Shown one piece after another: positions 44,656 to 56,162 of a stretch of DNA of 64,000 nt. The stretch is from Massilibacteroides vaginae (GTDB lineage Bacteria; Bacteroidota; Bacteroidia; Bacteroidales; Tannerellaceae). Numbering within the stretch: the first letter of the stretch is position 1; the number at the start of each line of letters is the position of its first letter. The DNA lies in contig NZ_FXDJ01000006.1 of NCBI RefSeq assembly GCF_900178525.1, forward strand, positions 310,001-374,000, written 5' to 3'. The notes beneath the pieces were generated by a model. It saw nothing but the letters and a program-made list of their open reading frames with translations. It was not told where the DNA came from and did not search any database. A program made the translations under genes and the position numbers.

Positions 44656-47226
44656 TTACATCTGAATCCAACGTATATACGCGAAATCCATACGATGAGG
44701 TAATTCCGGGTTTACAGGATATACTCTGAACGCGAGTTTCTTTAATCCGGGAATTGTTGAAGTAAACTTCAATTCATAATATAATTTAGCACCTTCTTCT
44801 TTCTTTAGTACAAAGGCAACTGTTTTCAGTATATCCATTGAATGGGTGTCTGCATTGTCTTGTGCCACCAGCATATCAACCCCCAACATACCCTTAAGGT
44901 CTTTACGGTCGATCACCAGATTAAAGGTATACTCCTCTCCTACAGTCTGTCCAAGCTGAATTAAATCATTATCACATGTAAACGATTCTACTTCAAAACT
45001 ATCCCAATTGGTAGCTACTTCCTCTTTCCATGCGGCAATTTCACGTGCTTTCGCAAAATGGTTTTCCTTTAATCTCGTGGAACGAGTAGCCAGTTTGTTA
45101 TAGAAACGCTCAATATAATCGTCCAGCATACGTTTCATCGTATAATCCGGTGCGATCTGAGACATGGAATTCTTGATATACTGTATCCATTCGGGTGAAT
45201 ATCCCTCTTCGTTCTTCGCATAGAAGGTTGGGATAATTTCGTGTTCCAATGTATAATAGATCGTAACGGCATCCAACTGATCCTGATATTGCTGATTGTC
45301 ATACGTGCGCTTGTCGGTCAAAGCCCATCCTGCACCTTCTTTATAACCTTCATACCACCAACCATCAAGTACGGAGAAATTCAGAACACCGTTCATTTCA
45401 GCCTTTTCGCCCGATGTTCCCGAAGCTTCCAATGGACGAGTAGGTGTATTCAACCATACGTCGACCCCGGATATCAAGCGACGGGCAAGTTGCATATCAT
45501 AGTTTTCAAGGAAGATGATTTTACCCAGAAACTCCGGACGACGAGAAATCTCAACAATATGTTTGATTAAGCCCTGCCCTCCTCCATCTGCCGGGTGAGC
45601 CTTACCGGTGAAGATAAATTGAATTGGGCATTTTTCGTTATTCACGATCTTAGCCAATCTATCCAGATCAGTGAATAAAAGATGAGCACGTTTATAGGTA
45701 GCAAAACGACGTCCGAAACCGATCAGTAACGCGTTCGGATTAATTCGCTCCAAAACAGACACAACCTTTGATGGGTCTCCCTGATTTTTCAGCCAATTAT
45801 CTTTAAACTCCTCCCGGATATAACGAACCAACTTCTGCTTCAATGTTTTTCTGATTTCCCATATTTCACTGTCGGGAACTTGCTGAATGGCTTCCCATAT
45901 TTTCTTGTTGGATTGATCGTTCAAGAAGTTACGATCAAAGTGCTTCTTGAAGAAATCTTTCCACTCCGAAGCTGCCCATGTAGGCATGTGTACACCATTG
46001 GTAACCCAACTTACATGTAATTCATCAGGGAAGTAACCTTTCCATACCGGCGCAAACATCTTTTGAGAAACCTTTCCATGCAACCAGCTAACTCCATTTG
46101 CTTCCTGACAAGTGTTTAAAGCAAATACACTCATAGAGAATTTTTCATTTGATCCGGGATTTTCACGCCCCATATCAATGAAATCCTGCCAACTGATTCC
46201 CAATTTAGCCGGAAATTCTCCCATATAACGTCCGAATAGTCCTTCATCAAAATAGTCGTGTCCGGCCGGTACAGGAGTATGTACTGTATAAAGAGCCGAG
46301 GAACGTACAACCTCAAGCGCTTCCTGGAAACTTAACTTATCATGTTGTACATAGTCAGCAAGACGCTGTGCGTTTATCAATGCCGCATGACCTTCATTAC
46401 AATGATATACCTGTTTCTTAATATTCAATTTATTCAGCATCAGTATTCCACCAATACCTAACAGATATTCCTGTTTCATTCGATTTTCCCAATCTCCACC
46501 ATATAACTGGTGAGTAATAGAACGATCCCATTCGCTGTTTTCAGGCACATCTGTATCCAGCAAATAAAGCGAGATACGTCCAACAGCTACTTTCCAGATA
46601 AACGCATAAACTGTTCGTCCGGGATACGGTACTTCCAGTAGGATATGTGCCCCTGAACTATCAGTTACCGGTGTTATAGGTAGTGATCCGAAGTTCTGAG
46701 CCTCATAATTTGCAATCTGCTGACCTTCCATTGAAAGGCTTTGTGTAAAATAGCCATAGCGATATAAGAATCCGACAGCTGTCAGATCAATATTGCTGTC
46801 ACTTGCTTCTTTCAGGTAATCTCCTGCCAGTACACCAAGACCACCTGAATATATTTTAAGCACATGCGTCAATCCATATTCCATACTGAAATAAGCAACA
46901 GACGGTTTTGTACTATTTGGTTTTACATTTATATAGGCTTTGAACTGGGCATAGAGCTGTTCTATTTCAGTCATCAACGCTTTATCAGAAATGATTTCTT
47001 CTACTCGTTGATGGGACAGTTTTTGAAGTAGTAAAACAGGATTGCCATCTGTAGATTTCCAAAGGTTTTCGTCGAGTTTCTTAAATAGTTTTGTACATTC
47101 ATGGTTCCAGGACCACCATAGGTTAGTAGCCATTTCGTAAAGCGAGCTTAATTCTTTCGGAAGTTGGGCTTGCGCATACACTTCCTTCCATACAGGATTA
47201 TTCGCATTATTTACTTTAATCTTCAT
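44656..47226 (-). CDS. glgP: alpha-glucan (glycogen) phosphorylase
   Basis: 856 residues of the DUF3417-containing GT35 type. N-terminal [15 protein letters not shown] is typical, followed by [20 protein letters not shown] with [10 protein letters not shown]. The PLP region is [20 protein letters not shown] with DGWW, where the Lys of GEKA should hold PLP. It releases glucose-1-phosphate from glycogen in the cytoplasm. It is downstream of the glycogen synthase gene in the same direction but has its own -7 box. Confidence 0.92.
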   Translation of the reverse strand: MKIKVNNANNPVWKEVYAQAQLPKELSSLYEMATNLWWSWNHECTKLFKKLDENLWKSTDGNPVLLLQKLSHQRVEEIISDKALMTEIEQLYAQFKAYINVKPNSTKPSVAYFSMEYGLTHVLKIYSGGLGVLAGDYLKEASDSNIDLTAVGFLYRYGYFTQSLSMEGQQIANYEAQNFGSLPITPVTDSSGAHILLEVPYPGRTVYAFIWKVAVGRISLYLLDTDVPENSEWDRSITHQLYGGDWENRMKQEYLLGIGGILMLNKLNIKKQVYHCNEGHAALINAQRLADYVQHDKLSFQEALEVVRSSALYTVHTPVPAGHDYFDEGLFGRYMGEFPAKLGISWQDFIDMGRENPGSNEKFSMSVFALNTCQEANGVSWLHGKVSQKMFAPVWKGYFPDELHVSWVTNGVHMPTWAASEWKDFFKKHFDRNFLNDQSNKKIWEAIQQVPDSEIWEIRKTLKQKLVRYIREEFKDNWLKNQGDPSKVVSVLERINPNALLIGFGRRFATYKRAHLLFTDLDRLAKIVNNEKCPIQFIFTGKAHPADGGGQGLIKHIVEISRRPEFLGKIIFLENYDMQLARRLISGVDVWLNTPTRPLEASGTSGEKAEMNGVLNFSVLDGWWYEGYKEGAGWALTDKRTYDNQQYQDQLDAVTIYYTLEHEIIPTFYAKNEEGYSPEWIQYIKNSMSQIAPDYTMKRMLDDYIERFYNKLATRSTRLKENHFAKAREIAAWKEEVATNWDSFEVESFTCDNDLIQLGQTVGEEYTFNLVIDRKDLKGMLGVDMLVAQDNADTHSMDILKTVAFVLKKEEGAKLYYELKFTSTIPGLKKLAFRVYPVNPELPHRMDFAYIRWIQM

Positions 47227-47275
47227 TACTTCAAATTTATTAGTGATCTAAATATTTTTTTCTTTCCGTCTCTCA

Positions 47276-47283
47276 CAAAGATA
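47276..47283 (-). promoter_or_regulatory. -7 promoter box TATCTTTG for the glycogen phosphorylase
   Basis: Perfect TAnnTTTG on the minus strand 49 bp upstream of the start at 47226. Confidence 0.5.
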
Positions 47284-47313
47284 TAGATTATTACGCTAAC
47301 TTCAGGCTTTATT

Positions 47314-48972
47314 CTAAATTGTTCTTTCTGAGCTTTTTCCTTCGGCAATACGGAATGCCTCAAAGTAGTGGGTGATAAATTTACGCCATTCTGCCTGTGC
47401 CGCCAGATTAAAACAAGAAGTCTTAATCATGTTTCTTTCTTCAGAACTTTTCAAAGACAAGGCCTGTAGAGATTGACATATTGAATCCGCGACATCTCCG
47501 TAATTATCATCTGTACGATTTATAACAACAACACCTTCCTCAATTTTCTCTCCGGACAGATGCTTTTTAGCCCAAAGTCCGAAACCGGCCAGGTTGGTTG
47601 TAATGGTAGGAATTCCAAAGGCTACACTCTCTAACGGCGTATATCCCCATGGTTCATAGTAAGAGGGATAAACCGTTGCATCCATCCCAATCAGTATATC
47701 GTAATATGATTTGTTAAAGATTCCATCTTTGCCATCCAGATAGCAAGGAACAAAGATTATTTTGACGTTATCGTCCGGACTGTTGGTAAATCCGGAATGC
47801 AATATCTGATTTATCGCACGATCTTCATTCATATTATTCAGCCAATGCGTCAGGAATGGCATCTGTAACGGATAAGATGTTGTAATATCTTTGTCAAGAA
47901 TCTCTTTCAGATCAGCTCTGGCATCACGCATCCAGGCCGGAACTAAGATAAAGGCTACTGTTTCCCGGTTGTAATCAGTTGATTTTCTCAAACGATTCAT
48001 CGATTCAATAAAAACATCAATACCCTTATTTCTATACTCGTATCTTCCACTTATGGAAACAAATAAAGCGTCAGCGCTAATACTGTGTCCTAAAAGTTTT
48101 TCCGCCACATTTTTTAATCTATCTCTGGCGGCAGTTTTCTTTTGGTCGTACTCTTTTCCCTGTGGCACAAAATTCTGCTCAAAGCCATTGGGCGTTACAA
48201 CATCCGGTGCTTTATCCAACAAATGAGAAGCCTCCCATGCAGTAAGATCGCTTACCGTCATAAAACAATCTACATGATGGGCAGCCTGCTTTTCGATGGA
48301 ATGTTTTGCCTGCATATTGAGTTCATCAGCCATCTGATCCCCACAATATTGCTCCATGTAAGTATACAAGGGCTTGTTGTTGCCGGCAATAGAACGACCG
48401 ATAGAAGTTGCATGGGTGATGAAAAGAGTCGAGACTTCCGGCAAATGCTTTTTAGTATATAAAGCCCCCATTCCAAGCATCCATTCATTAAAAATGGCAC
48501 CCACCTTTTTGTCTTTCAGTTTGTAAAAACGATGAAAGCTTTCGATCACTTTTCCTGTAGCATAAGCAAAAACGCAGGACTCATCATAGTCTCCGTAAGC
48601 TTGTATAGAGTTAACTTTAAAGTCTTCCCACATAGCATAGAAAATAGCATCCCGCTCTTTTAAGAACGGTTTAAAATCTACCAGAACAACTATAGGTCTC
48701 CCCGGAATGTTCCATCGTCCTACTTTAAGCTTTAACTTCTCAGTCTCTTTCGCATAAGAAACCCAGTCACTGTATAAGGATGTGTCTTGCTTAAAATCGG
48801 TTGTGTTTTCGGAGTTCCAGATATCCGGACCTATAAAAATCAGTTTGTCATTAAACAATTCCTGCATTGTATGAGCTCTCGTAGAAAGAACGGTATAAAT
48901 ACCACCAACTTTATTACATACCTCCCAACTACTTTCAAACAGATACTCAAACGTACCGGTATTTTTATCCAT
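47314..48972 (-). CDS. glycogen synthase, eukaryote-like GT3 family
   Basis: 552 residues. The start YLFESSWEVCNKVGGIYTVL is the GT3 (Gys) sugar-nucleotide loop, and the C-terminal YYEPWGYTPLESVAFGIPTI carries the second conserved Glu region. This is the short GT3 form found in Bacteroidota in place of the bacterial GT5 GlgA. It should extend glycogen from UDP- or ADP-glucose in the cytoplasm. It precedes the phosphorylase, so synthesis and breakdown are neighbours. Confidence 0.93.
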   Translation of the reverse strand: MDKNTGTFEYLFESSWEVCNKVGGIYTVLSTRAHTMQELFNDKLIFIGPDIWNSENTTDFKQDTSLYSDWVSYAKETEKLKLKVGRWNIPGRPIVVLVDFKPFLKERDAIFYAMWEDFKVNSIQAYGDYDESCVFAYATGKVIESFHRFYKLKDKKVGAIFNEWMLGMGALYTKKHLPEVSTLFITHATSIGRSIAGNNKPLYTYMEQYCGDQMADELNMQAKHSIEKQAAHHVDCFMTVSDLTAWEASHLLDKAPDVVTPNGFEQNFVPQGKEYDQKKTAARDRLKNVAEKLLGHSISADALFVSISGRYEYRNKGIDVFIESMNRLRKSTDYNRETVAFILVPAWMRDARADLKEILDKDITTSYPLQMPFLTHWLNNMNEDRAINQILHSGFTNSPDDNVKIIFVPCYLDGKDGIFNKSYYDILIGMDATVYPSYYEPWGYTPLESVAFGIPTITTNLAGFGLWAKKHLSGEKIEEGVVVINRTDDNYGDVADSICQSLQALSLKSSEERNMIKTSCFNLAAQAEWRKFITHYFEAFRIAEGKSSERTI

Positions 48973-49000
48973 AAATATTTTATATCATTTAGTAAAACTA

Positions 49001-49008
49001 CAAATATA
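49001..49008 (-). promoter_or_regulatory. -7 promoter box TATATTTG for the glycogen synthase
   Basis: TAnnTTTG on the minus strand 28 bp upstream of the start, divergent from the box at 49062. Confidence 0.45.
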
Positions 49009-49061
49009 AGCTATTTGGGGTTTTTTGCACCCCACAAAAGGTTTAATTAATAACAAATGCT

Positions 49062-49069
49062 TAGTTTTG
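49062..49069 (+). promoter_or_regulatory. -7 promoter box TAGTTTTG for the small conserved protein cluster
   Basis: TAnnTTTG match 22 bp before the ATG at 49092. Confidence 0.45.
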
Positions 49070-49091
49070 CATAAATATAACCTGAAAGATT

Positions 49092-49385
49092 ATGGCAAAG
49101 AAAAGAATTTTAAAGAAAAACATCAGTTACATCGCCGGAGAATTATTTACTGACGCACTGCTATGTACATTGTTTGTCAAGGACATTGATAAGGATGCTA
49201 TTGAAGCGATCATGAGTAGAATTCTGGATATGGAGAGTTCTTTCATCGCTCGTGCAAACCATCCGGATGCAAAAGACAATAAAGTCTTGGTAAAAGAATA
49301 TTACAAGAAATTGCTTGTTGATCTGGAAACAGAAGCAAACGCTATCGGGCTGGATTTAGAAAAGCTTAATCAGGATACGAAGTAA
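49092..49385 (+). CDS. small conserved hypothetical protein
   Basis: 97 residues, predicted mostly helical, with a basic N-terminus (AKKRILKKNISYIAG). No signal peptide, membrane segment or known domain. I believe homologues are common in Bacteroidales but cannot name a function. It is first in a tight rightward cluster (2 bp to the acyltransferase, then 13 bp to the nitrilase-family gene), so a role near lipid or amide metabolism is only a guess. Confidence 0.75.
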   Translation: MAKKRILKKNISYIAGELFTDALLCTLFVKDIDKDAIEAIMSRILDMESSFIARANHPDAKDNKVLVKEYYKKLLVDLETEANAIGLDLEKLNQDTK

Positions 49386-49387
49386 GC

Positions 49388-49933
49388 ATGAAGAAAGCGA
49401 TAAGCAAGGCGCTGCTGAAGATGATGGGATGGAAACAAGGACCAATTGGTGAATACGTTCCAAAATGTGTAGTTTGTGTAGCGCCCCATACCAGCAACTG
49501 GGATTTTATTCTCGGCAAGCTATTCTATCTTTCGATCGGGCGTGAAGCCAGCTTTCTAATTAAGAAAGAATGGTTTTTCTTCCCCTTTAATTTATTTTTC
49601 AATTGGATAGGCGGAGTTCCTGTGGATCGGAGTAAAAAAACGTCTGTAACAGACCAAATGGTTGACGAATTCAATAAACGCAAACAGTTTCACCTTGCAG
49701 TTACTCCGGAAGGAACACGCAAAAGATCTGAAGAATGGAAAAAGGGTTTTTATTATATCGCCCTAAACGCCAAGATTCCTATTCTGTTAGCTTATTTTGA
49801 TTATAACGATAAAGAGATAGGCACAAAAGGTCTCTTCTACCCTACCGGAGACGTAACGGAAGATATAAACAATATCCGTGCCTGTTACAATGACGTAACT
49901 GCACGAAATCCTAAAAACTTCGTCAAAATATAA
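49388..49933 (+). CDS. 1-acyl-sn-glycerol-3-phosphate acyltransferase family protein
   Basis: 181 residues. The PlsC motifs are clear: HTSNWDF (the HX4D catalytic pair) and TPEGTRKR (the EGTR phosphate site), with the GGVPVDRSK stretch between. It is a short member of the family and has only one weak hydrophobic region. It should transfer an acyl chain to a phospholipid precursor or related acceptor at the inner membrane. Confidence 0.88.
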   Translation: MKKAISKALLKMMGWKQGPIGEYVPKCVVCVAPHTSNWDFILGKLFYLSIGREASFLIKKEWFFFPFNLFFNWIGGVPVDRSKKTSVTDQMVDEFNKRKQFHLAVTPEGTRKRSEEWKKGFYYIALNAKIPILLAYFDYNDKEIGTKGLFYPTGDVTEDINNIRACYNDVTARNPKNFVKI

Positions 49934-49946
49934 CACCAGTTTTGTT

Positions 49947-50726
49947 ATGCAACTTCTACGCGTTTCTATTTTACAAGCCTCTATCTTCTGGGAAGACAGG
50001 GATGCTAATCTGCTGCACTTTGCAAAGAAACTGAAACGCTTGAAAGGTAAAACGGACTTAGCGATACTTCCGGAGACATTCTCTACAGGCTTCTCTATGA
50101 ATGTTTCTACGCTGGCAGACACAATGGATGGCAAAACAATAAGCACCCTAAAATCATGGGCTAAAGCGTTTGATTTTGCCATAGCCGGAAGCTTCATTGC
50201 TAAAGTTGGCGACGAGTACTTCAACCGTGGATTCTTCATCACTCCAACCGGAGATTGCCATACGGTAGACAAACGACACCTTTTTCGAATGGGAAAAGAA
50301 GACAACTTCTATACCCCCGGTAATAGTCGTGAGATAATACACTATAAGGGATGGAATATCCGTCTGCTTGTATGCTATGACCTGCGATTCCCCGTATGGA
50401 GTCGTAACACAGACAATGCGTACGATCTGCTTATCTACGTAGCGAACTGGCCCGATACCCGTTCGACTGTATGGAAAACATTATTACCTGCCCGCGCAAT
50501 AGAAAATATGACCTTCGTCTGTGGAGTTAATAGAGTAGGAATAGACGGAAACAACTTCAATCACTCCGGAGACTCTGTAATCTATTCTCCCAAAGGAGAA
50601 AAACTCCTCCGCATCCCTGCCTACAAAGAAACCACCCGCACATACACCCTTAACAAAGAAGAATCAGATAAACTACGCAACAAGTTTCCAGTTTGGAAAG
50701 ATGCCGATTCCTTCTCGCTTTTGTAG
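49947..50726 (+). CDS. nitrilase-family amidohydrolase (omega-amidase-like)
   Basis: 259 residues. The catalytic triad is visible: Glu in AILPETFSTGF, Lys in VDKRHLF, Cys in LLVCYDLRFPVWSRN. The overall pattern is closest to the YafV/omega-amidase branch, which hydrolyses alpha-ketoglutaramate or similar amides. It is cytoplasmic and is the last gene of the cluster before the shared terminator at 50778. Confidence 0.9.
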   Translation: MQLLRVSILQASIFWEDRDANLLHFAKKLKRLKGKTDLAILPETFSTGFSMNVSTLADTMDGKTISTLKSWAKAFDFAIAGSFIAKVGDEYFNRGFFITPTGDCHTVDKRHLFRMGKEDNFYTPGNSREIIHYKGWNIRLLVCYDLRFPVWSRNTDNAYDLLIYVANWPDTRSTVWKTLLPARAIENMTFVCGVNRVGIDGNNFNHSGDSVIYSPKGEKLLRIPAYKETTRTYTLNKEESDKLRNKFPVWKDADSFSLL

Positions 50727-50769
50727 TTTATTAAAATAGATCAATTGGCATTGGTTATTATCAAAAAGC

Positions 50770-50863
50770 ACAAAAACCCCTGTAAACAAATAGCTTACAG
50801 GGATTTTTCTTATATTTAGTGATCAATCTTAATCGCCTCTTATTTCACTTCTTCAAAGATAAC
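50770..50863. repeat. duplicate of dnaK 3' end and terminator, copy 1
   Basis: 94 bp matching 52108-52201 with 7 mismatches. It includes a remnant on the minus strand reading VIFEEVK-stop (dnaK itself reads VDFEEVK-stop) and the same terminator hairpin. Upstream of the remnant the frame closes after a few codons, so it is not a gene. Confidence 0.9.
50778..50802. terminator. bidirectional intrinsic terminator (copy of the dnaK terminator)
   Basis: Stem CCCTGTAA / TTACAGGG with T-runs on both strands, between the convergent nitrilase-family and Bro-N genes. Confidence 0.8.
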
Positions 50864-50936
50864 CATATATGAATATCAGTAGTTTATATCTTAATGGTAC
50901 AAATGTGATACAGATGTTGGGGTGCAAAAATAGTGA

Positions 50937-51794
50937 TTATTGAGAGTTGATATCTTCGAGATTGTCTTGTTTGTTGTCCGACTTGAGAGAATGAATACTT
51001 TTTGCATTCAACGGACTCACTACTTTCTTGCCTGTTTCTTCTTCCAACTTCAAGCGAGCCTCTTTAGCTATATTTCCTCCTCGTTTTGCTACATCGGTAT
51101 GTTCTGAGAAACTTTCGGGATTGGTGGATTCCGAAATCTCTTTAGTGGATAGTTCTGCAAGCATATTTAGTACCAATTCTTTGTTGGTCATATTATCTCG
51201 CAAATTCTCTTTCTTGAGTCCTTTGAATTGCTTGTACTCCTTAGCCGTTTTGTCAGACCATGTTTTATAAATGATATCTGTTAGTGCCCCAAATTCCATT
51301 CCTTCTTTCAGTCCATGCTTTTTCCACTCATCGGTCAAGTCCTTTCTAATCTCAATACTTTTCAGCCTCTGATTTATCCAATTGTCCGAATAGCCTAAAC
51401 GTTTATAATCAGCCATTGCTTGGTCGATAGATAATTCGGGGTCTTGCATTTGGTCGAGCCGTTGCGCTGCCACTTCTGCAATCCATAGTTTAAAAGGCTC
51501 AGCTTTAGGGCAGGGGATGGATTGGATGATACGGAAGAGTTGTTCGGCAGTTGCTACATCAGTCTTATATAATTTACCATCTGATGATTCCATTTTCAGT
51601 TGTACGATATCCTCGTACAACTGACTTCCCTCCTTCTGCAACTTGATTTTCAAGTCGCTCCAATATCGTCTAGGGTTTGCACTTTCAGTCAGGATTGCAA
51701 TAATGTCAATTATTGAGAAATACCATTCTTCTTGCTCCTCATCCCATACTGATCGGACTTGTTTTTGCTGGAATAGTTGGATTTGATATTTCAT
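50937..51794 (-). CDS. Bro-N domain protein (phage antirepressor-like)
   Basis: 285 residues from the ATG at 51794; a longer frame opens at 51848, but its first 18 residues are not family-like. The N-terminal 100 residues fit the Bro-N fold of phage and viral antirepressors: VRSVWDEEQEEWYFSIIDII, ESANPRRYWSDLK, TDVATAEQLFRII and PFKLWIAEVA. The rest is helical and charged. Such genes are typical of prophages and mobile elements. It is bracketed by two copies of the dnaK 3' end with no integrase nearby. Its targets are unknown. Confidence 0.8.
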   Translation of the reverse strand: MKYQIQLFQQKQVRSVWDEEQEEWYFSIIDIIAILTESANPRRYWSDLKIKLQKEGSQLYEDIVQLKMESSDGKLYKTDVATAEQLFRIIQSIPCPKAEPFKLWIAEVAAQRLDQMQDPELSIDQAMADYKRLGYSDNWINQRLKSIEIRKDLTDEWKKHGLKEGMEFGALTDIIYKTWSDKTAKEYKQFKGLKKENLRDNMTNKELVLNMLAELSTKEISESTNPESFSEHTDVAKRGGNIAKEARLKLEEETGKKVVSPLNAKSIHSLKSDNKQDNLEDINSQ

Positions 51795-52107
51795 GAGTGA
51801 ATTACATTTTTTTGTAAATGTACAAATTAATGAATAACTAGCGTCCAACTCTGGCTGACTCGATAATAGATAGAATAATTTATTCTGTTCACAGGTTTGA
51901 ACTACAAGGAGAATCGATGAGAAGAAAAAACAGTAATATTGTCAGGTAAAAACACAAAACTACAAGAATAAAAACTGGCAGGGTATAGCCGGTATCACTG
52001 GCCGGGTATCACCGGAATATGCAACTAGATAAGTTCTGTTACAAATACTGAACAATATGTATAATAAAAAACTATCAAAAACAATAGCTATCTGCAAATA
52101 TACAAAA
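51795..52107. other. intergenic region between the Bro-N gene and the dnaK terminator
   Basis: AT-rich, no gene. It contains a two-unit 23-bp tandem repeat at 51974-52019. Confidence 0.5.
51974..52019. repeat. two-copy 23-bp tandem repeat
   Basis: Units at 51974-51996 and 51997-52019 share ACTGGC(A/C)GGGTAT and CGG(T/A)AT. It is GC-richer than its surroundings and lies inside the segment bounded by the dnaK 3'-end copies. Confidence 0.7.
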
Positions 52108-52177
52108 ACAAAAATCCCTGTAAACAAATAGCTTACAGGGATTTTTCTTGTATTTAGTGATCAATCTTAATCGCCTT

Positions 52178-52201
<24 letters not shown>
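52108..52201. repeat. dnaK 3' end and terminator, copy 2 (the functional one)
   Basis: Covers the last eight codons of dnaK plus the terminator and matches 50770-50863 at 87 of 94 positions. Confidence 0.9.
52116..52140 (-). terminator. intrinsic terminator of dnaK
   Basis: Stem CCCTGTAA / TTACAGGG, 9-nt loop, followed on the minus strand by ATTTTTGTTTTTG. Confidence 0.82.
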
Positions 52202-54100
<1,899 letters not shown>

Positions 54101-54202
54101 TTCTGTATATAGTTTAAATTGTTATTTTCATTTTGTATCAACCATAACACAAATGGTATGCCAAAAAAACAACAAGGGGAAATGCGTAGAAAATATGACA
54201 GA

Positions 54203-55834
54203 TTACATGACAATACGTCCGATTCTATTAACCGCGTCTGAGAATTCGTCTTTAGGCAAACGGGATTTATTCCTTACCTTCAGTCGATAATTGTAAACCG
54301 TCTGGGTTGAGTAGTGAAGGAAGTCCGCTATCTTAGCACTATCAGAAATACCTAAGCGCACAAGAGCGAAGATTCGGAGTTCGGGAGTTAACAAATCGCC
54401 TTCTCTCGGAACCACAGCCTCTTCCGGCAGAAGAAGCGAATTGAATTCATCGATAAATGTGGGATATAATTTTAAAAAGATCGTATCAAAACTAAGGTGA
54501 AACTCTTTCAACTCATCAGACACAAGCGAGGAAGAACTCGTGTTTCGTAATAACTCTTCAATCTGTCCGGCCCTTAATTTACGATTGGTCTTTTTACGAA
54601 AATCTTCCATTTTGTCAATGTAAGCAGAACACATACTAAACACATAGCCAATATATTCCTCTTTCACCAGATTTGACTCCGACAATTCCCGGTTCAGTTT
54701 ATTTAAGTTCGCATTAAATATTTCCAGATCGGAATTACTTTGCTTCAATCGTTTACGTGTCACCGAGAGTGCTTTCAGTTGTTTATAAATATAAAGTAGC
54801 GCACCCATCAAGAAAAGTGAAAGAAGCGAGATTACCCCTAAAAGCGAAGCAAGCCTGTCTTTTTCACGTTGCATTTTCAGGTCATACGACTCATTAATAA
54901 TAGGCAGTATCTGTGAAATCTCCAAAGCACGCAATCGCGCATTACAGAATATAGCATCTTCCATCGCACATTTTGTATAATCGTAGGCCCGGGCTATATC
55001 CCCATCTTCATACAGCATCAAGGCCAGATCCCGCAAAGAGATATACTCTTTAACAGCTCCCCGTAAATCGCCTAAAGCCGAGATTGCCAAATACTTTTTC
55101 TCCTCCTCCCGGTTTCCCATCTGTCTGCAAACTTCAGCCAACGTATAGGCAGACATGGCTATTGACTGGTTGGAAACACCGAATCTACTGTAACATGCCA
55201 GCCCCATCTCCAACGCCTCCTCCGTTCGGTTTTCGGCCAGCAAGCGAGTAGTGCTTACCATGTGCCAACCAATTTGATCATCAGACAAAACGCTCAGGAT
55301 AGAATCTTTATACTGCACAGACAGCTGCTTGTATTCCTCTTTTTGTTTTTCGGAGATAGAATAATCCATCATCAATACATAAAGCGAATGATACAGATGA
55401 TAACGATAAGTCAACACATCAATAGTTTGTATTTCCCGGCTTTGATTGTCCAGAAGGTCGAATGCTTCTTTATACATTCCCGTTCCAATCATCACTTCCG
55501 CAAGATTCATGGAAGAAATCAACTGATACCGGGGATTATCGATCATTTCGGCAGTTTTAATCCTTGCATTTGCAACAAACAAGGCCGAATCCATCTGATA
55601 GTTTTTATACACTTCAAACAGTTCTCCATATAAACCATACCGTTCTTCGTTGCTAGAAGCCTTTTTTTGTTTCTCTTTTATTTCTGCGATTTGTTGTTCT
55701 TTTTCCTGCAAAAAAACACCACGATCCGCCACAACCTCATCCAACTTCAATAATAGAGAATCAATCATATTTCGTCCGGATACAGATGTCGTAATCAAAG
55801 TAAGCAGAAAGCAGAAAACAACAATTTTCCTCAT
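54203..55834 (-). CDS. membrane TPR regulator with C-terminal HTH (DUF6377-like)
   Basis: 543 residues. A signal peptide or first membrane segment (IVVFCFLLTLITTSVSG) precedes a helical TPR-like extracytoplasmic region (about 25-330). One membrane segment (ASLLGVISLLSLFLMGALLY) and a cytoplasmic coiled coil follow. The C-terminus is a LuxR-like HTH (ELRIFALVRLGISDSAKIAD, then STQTVYNYRLKVRNKS). This is the layout of the Bacteroidota DUF6377 regulators. It probably senses an envelope signal and binds DNA directly. Ligand and targets are unknown. Confidence 0.82.
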   Translation of the reverse strand: MRKIVVFCFLLTLITTSVSGRNMIDSLLLKLDEVVADRGVFLQEKEQQIAEIKEKQKKASSNEERYGLYGELFEVYKNYQMDSALFVANARIKTAEMIDNPRYQLISSMNLAEVMIGTGMYKEAFDLLDNQSREIQTIDVLTYRYHLYHSLYVLMMDYSISEKQKEEYKQLSVQYKDSILSVLSDDQIGWHMVSTTRLLAENRTEEALEMGLACYSRFGVSNQSIAMSAYTLAEVCRQMGNREEEKKYLAISALGDLRGAVKEYISLRDLALMLYEDGDIARAYDYTKCAMEDAIFCNARLRALEISQILPIINESYDLKMQREKDRLASLLGVISLLSLFLMGALLYIYKQLKALSVTRKRLKQSNSDLEIFNANLNKLNRELSESNLVKEEYIGYVFSMCSAYIDKMEDFRKKTNRKLRAGQIEELLRNTSSSSLVSDELKEFHLSFDTIFLKLYPTFIDEFNSLLLPEEAVVPREGDLLTPELRIFALVRLGISDSAKIADFLHYSTQTVYNYRLKVRNKSRLPKDEFSDAVNRIGRIVM

Positions 55835-56162
55835 AATATTCCCAGTAGGCCATTATCAACAATATCACAAATATACATGATAATGCTCGCTATTCCTCAC
55901 GGAACACAAAGAAATATGGAAACAGTTATGTAATAAAATCAGGTTTTGAAAATTATCCGACCGAAAATTCGCTTTTTTTAAGTTAAAGCTTTCAGAGAAA
56001 AGCTGTATCAGTTAAATACTAAGTTTTTATAACGATTTACAAAAAAAACTATTGACTATTAGGTTACAAAGCTTATTGATTTGTGCTTCAATATACTTCT
56101 GTTAGCTCATAGTAAATATGAAATGAATTAAATTTGATTACGTAAATTAGTTTTGTTGGGAC
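55835..56162. other. boundary between core genes and the defence operon
   Basis: No gene. It contains only the -7 box at 55868. The sequence becomes visibly more AT-rich toward the AIPR gene. I see no terminator, att-like repeat or tRNA marking the boundary. Confidence 0.5.
55868..55875 (-). promoter_or_regulatory. -7 promoter box TATATTTG for the TPR/HTH regulator
   Basis: TAnnTTTG on the minus strand 33 bp upstream of the start at 55834. Confidence 0.45.

Noticed and set aside
50838-50937. Second, degraded dnaK gene
   Set aside because: Only about seven terminal codons match; the frame meets a stop just upstream, so it is a 3'-end copy and not a pseudogene of the whole gene.
54101-54202. 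Heat-shock CIRCE-type operator upstream of dnaK
   Set aside because: No TTAGCACTC-n9-GAGTGCTAA-like repeat is visible, and no perfect TAnnTTTG box.
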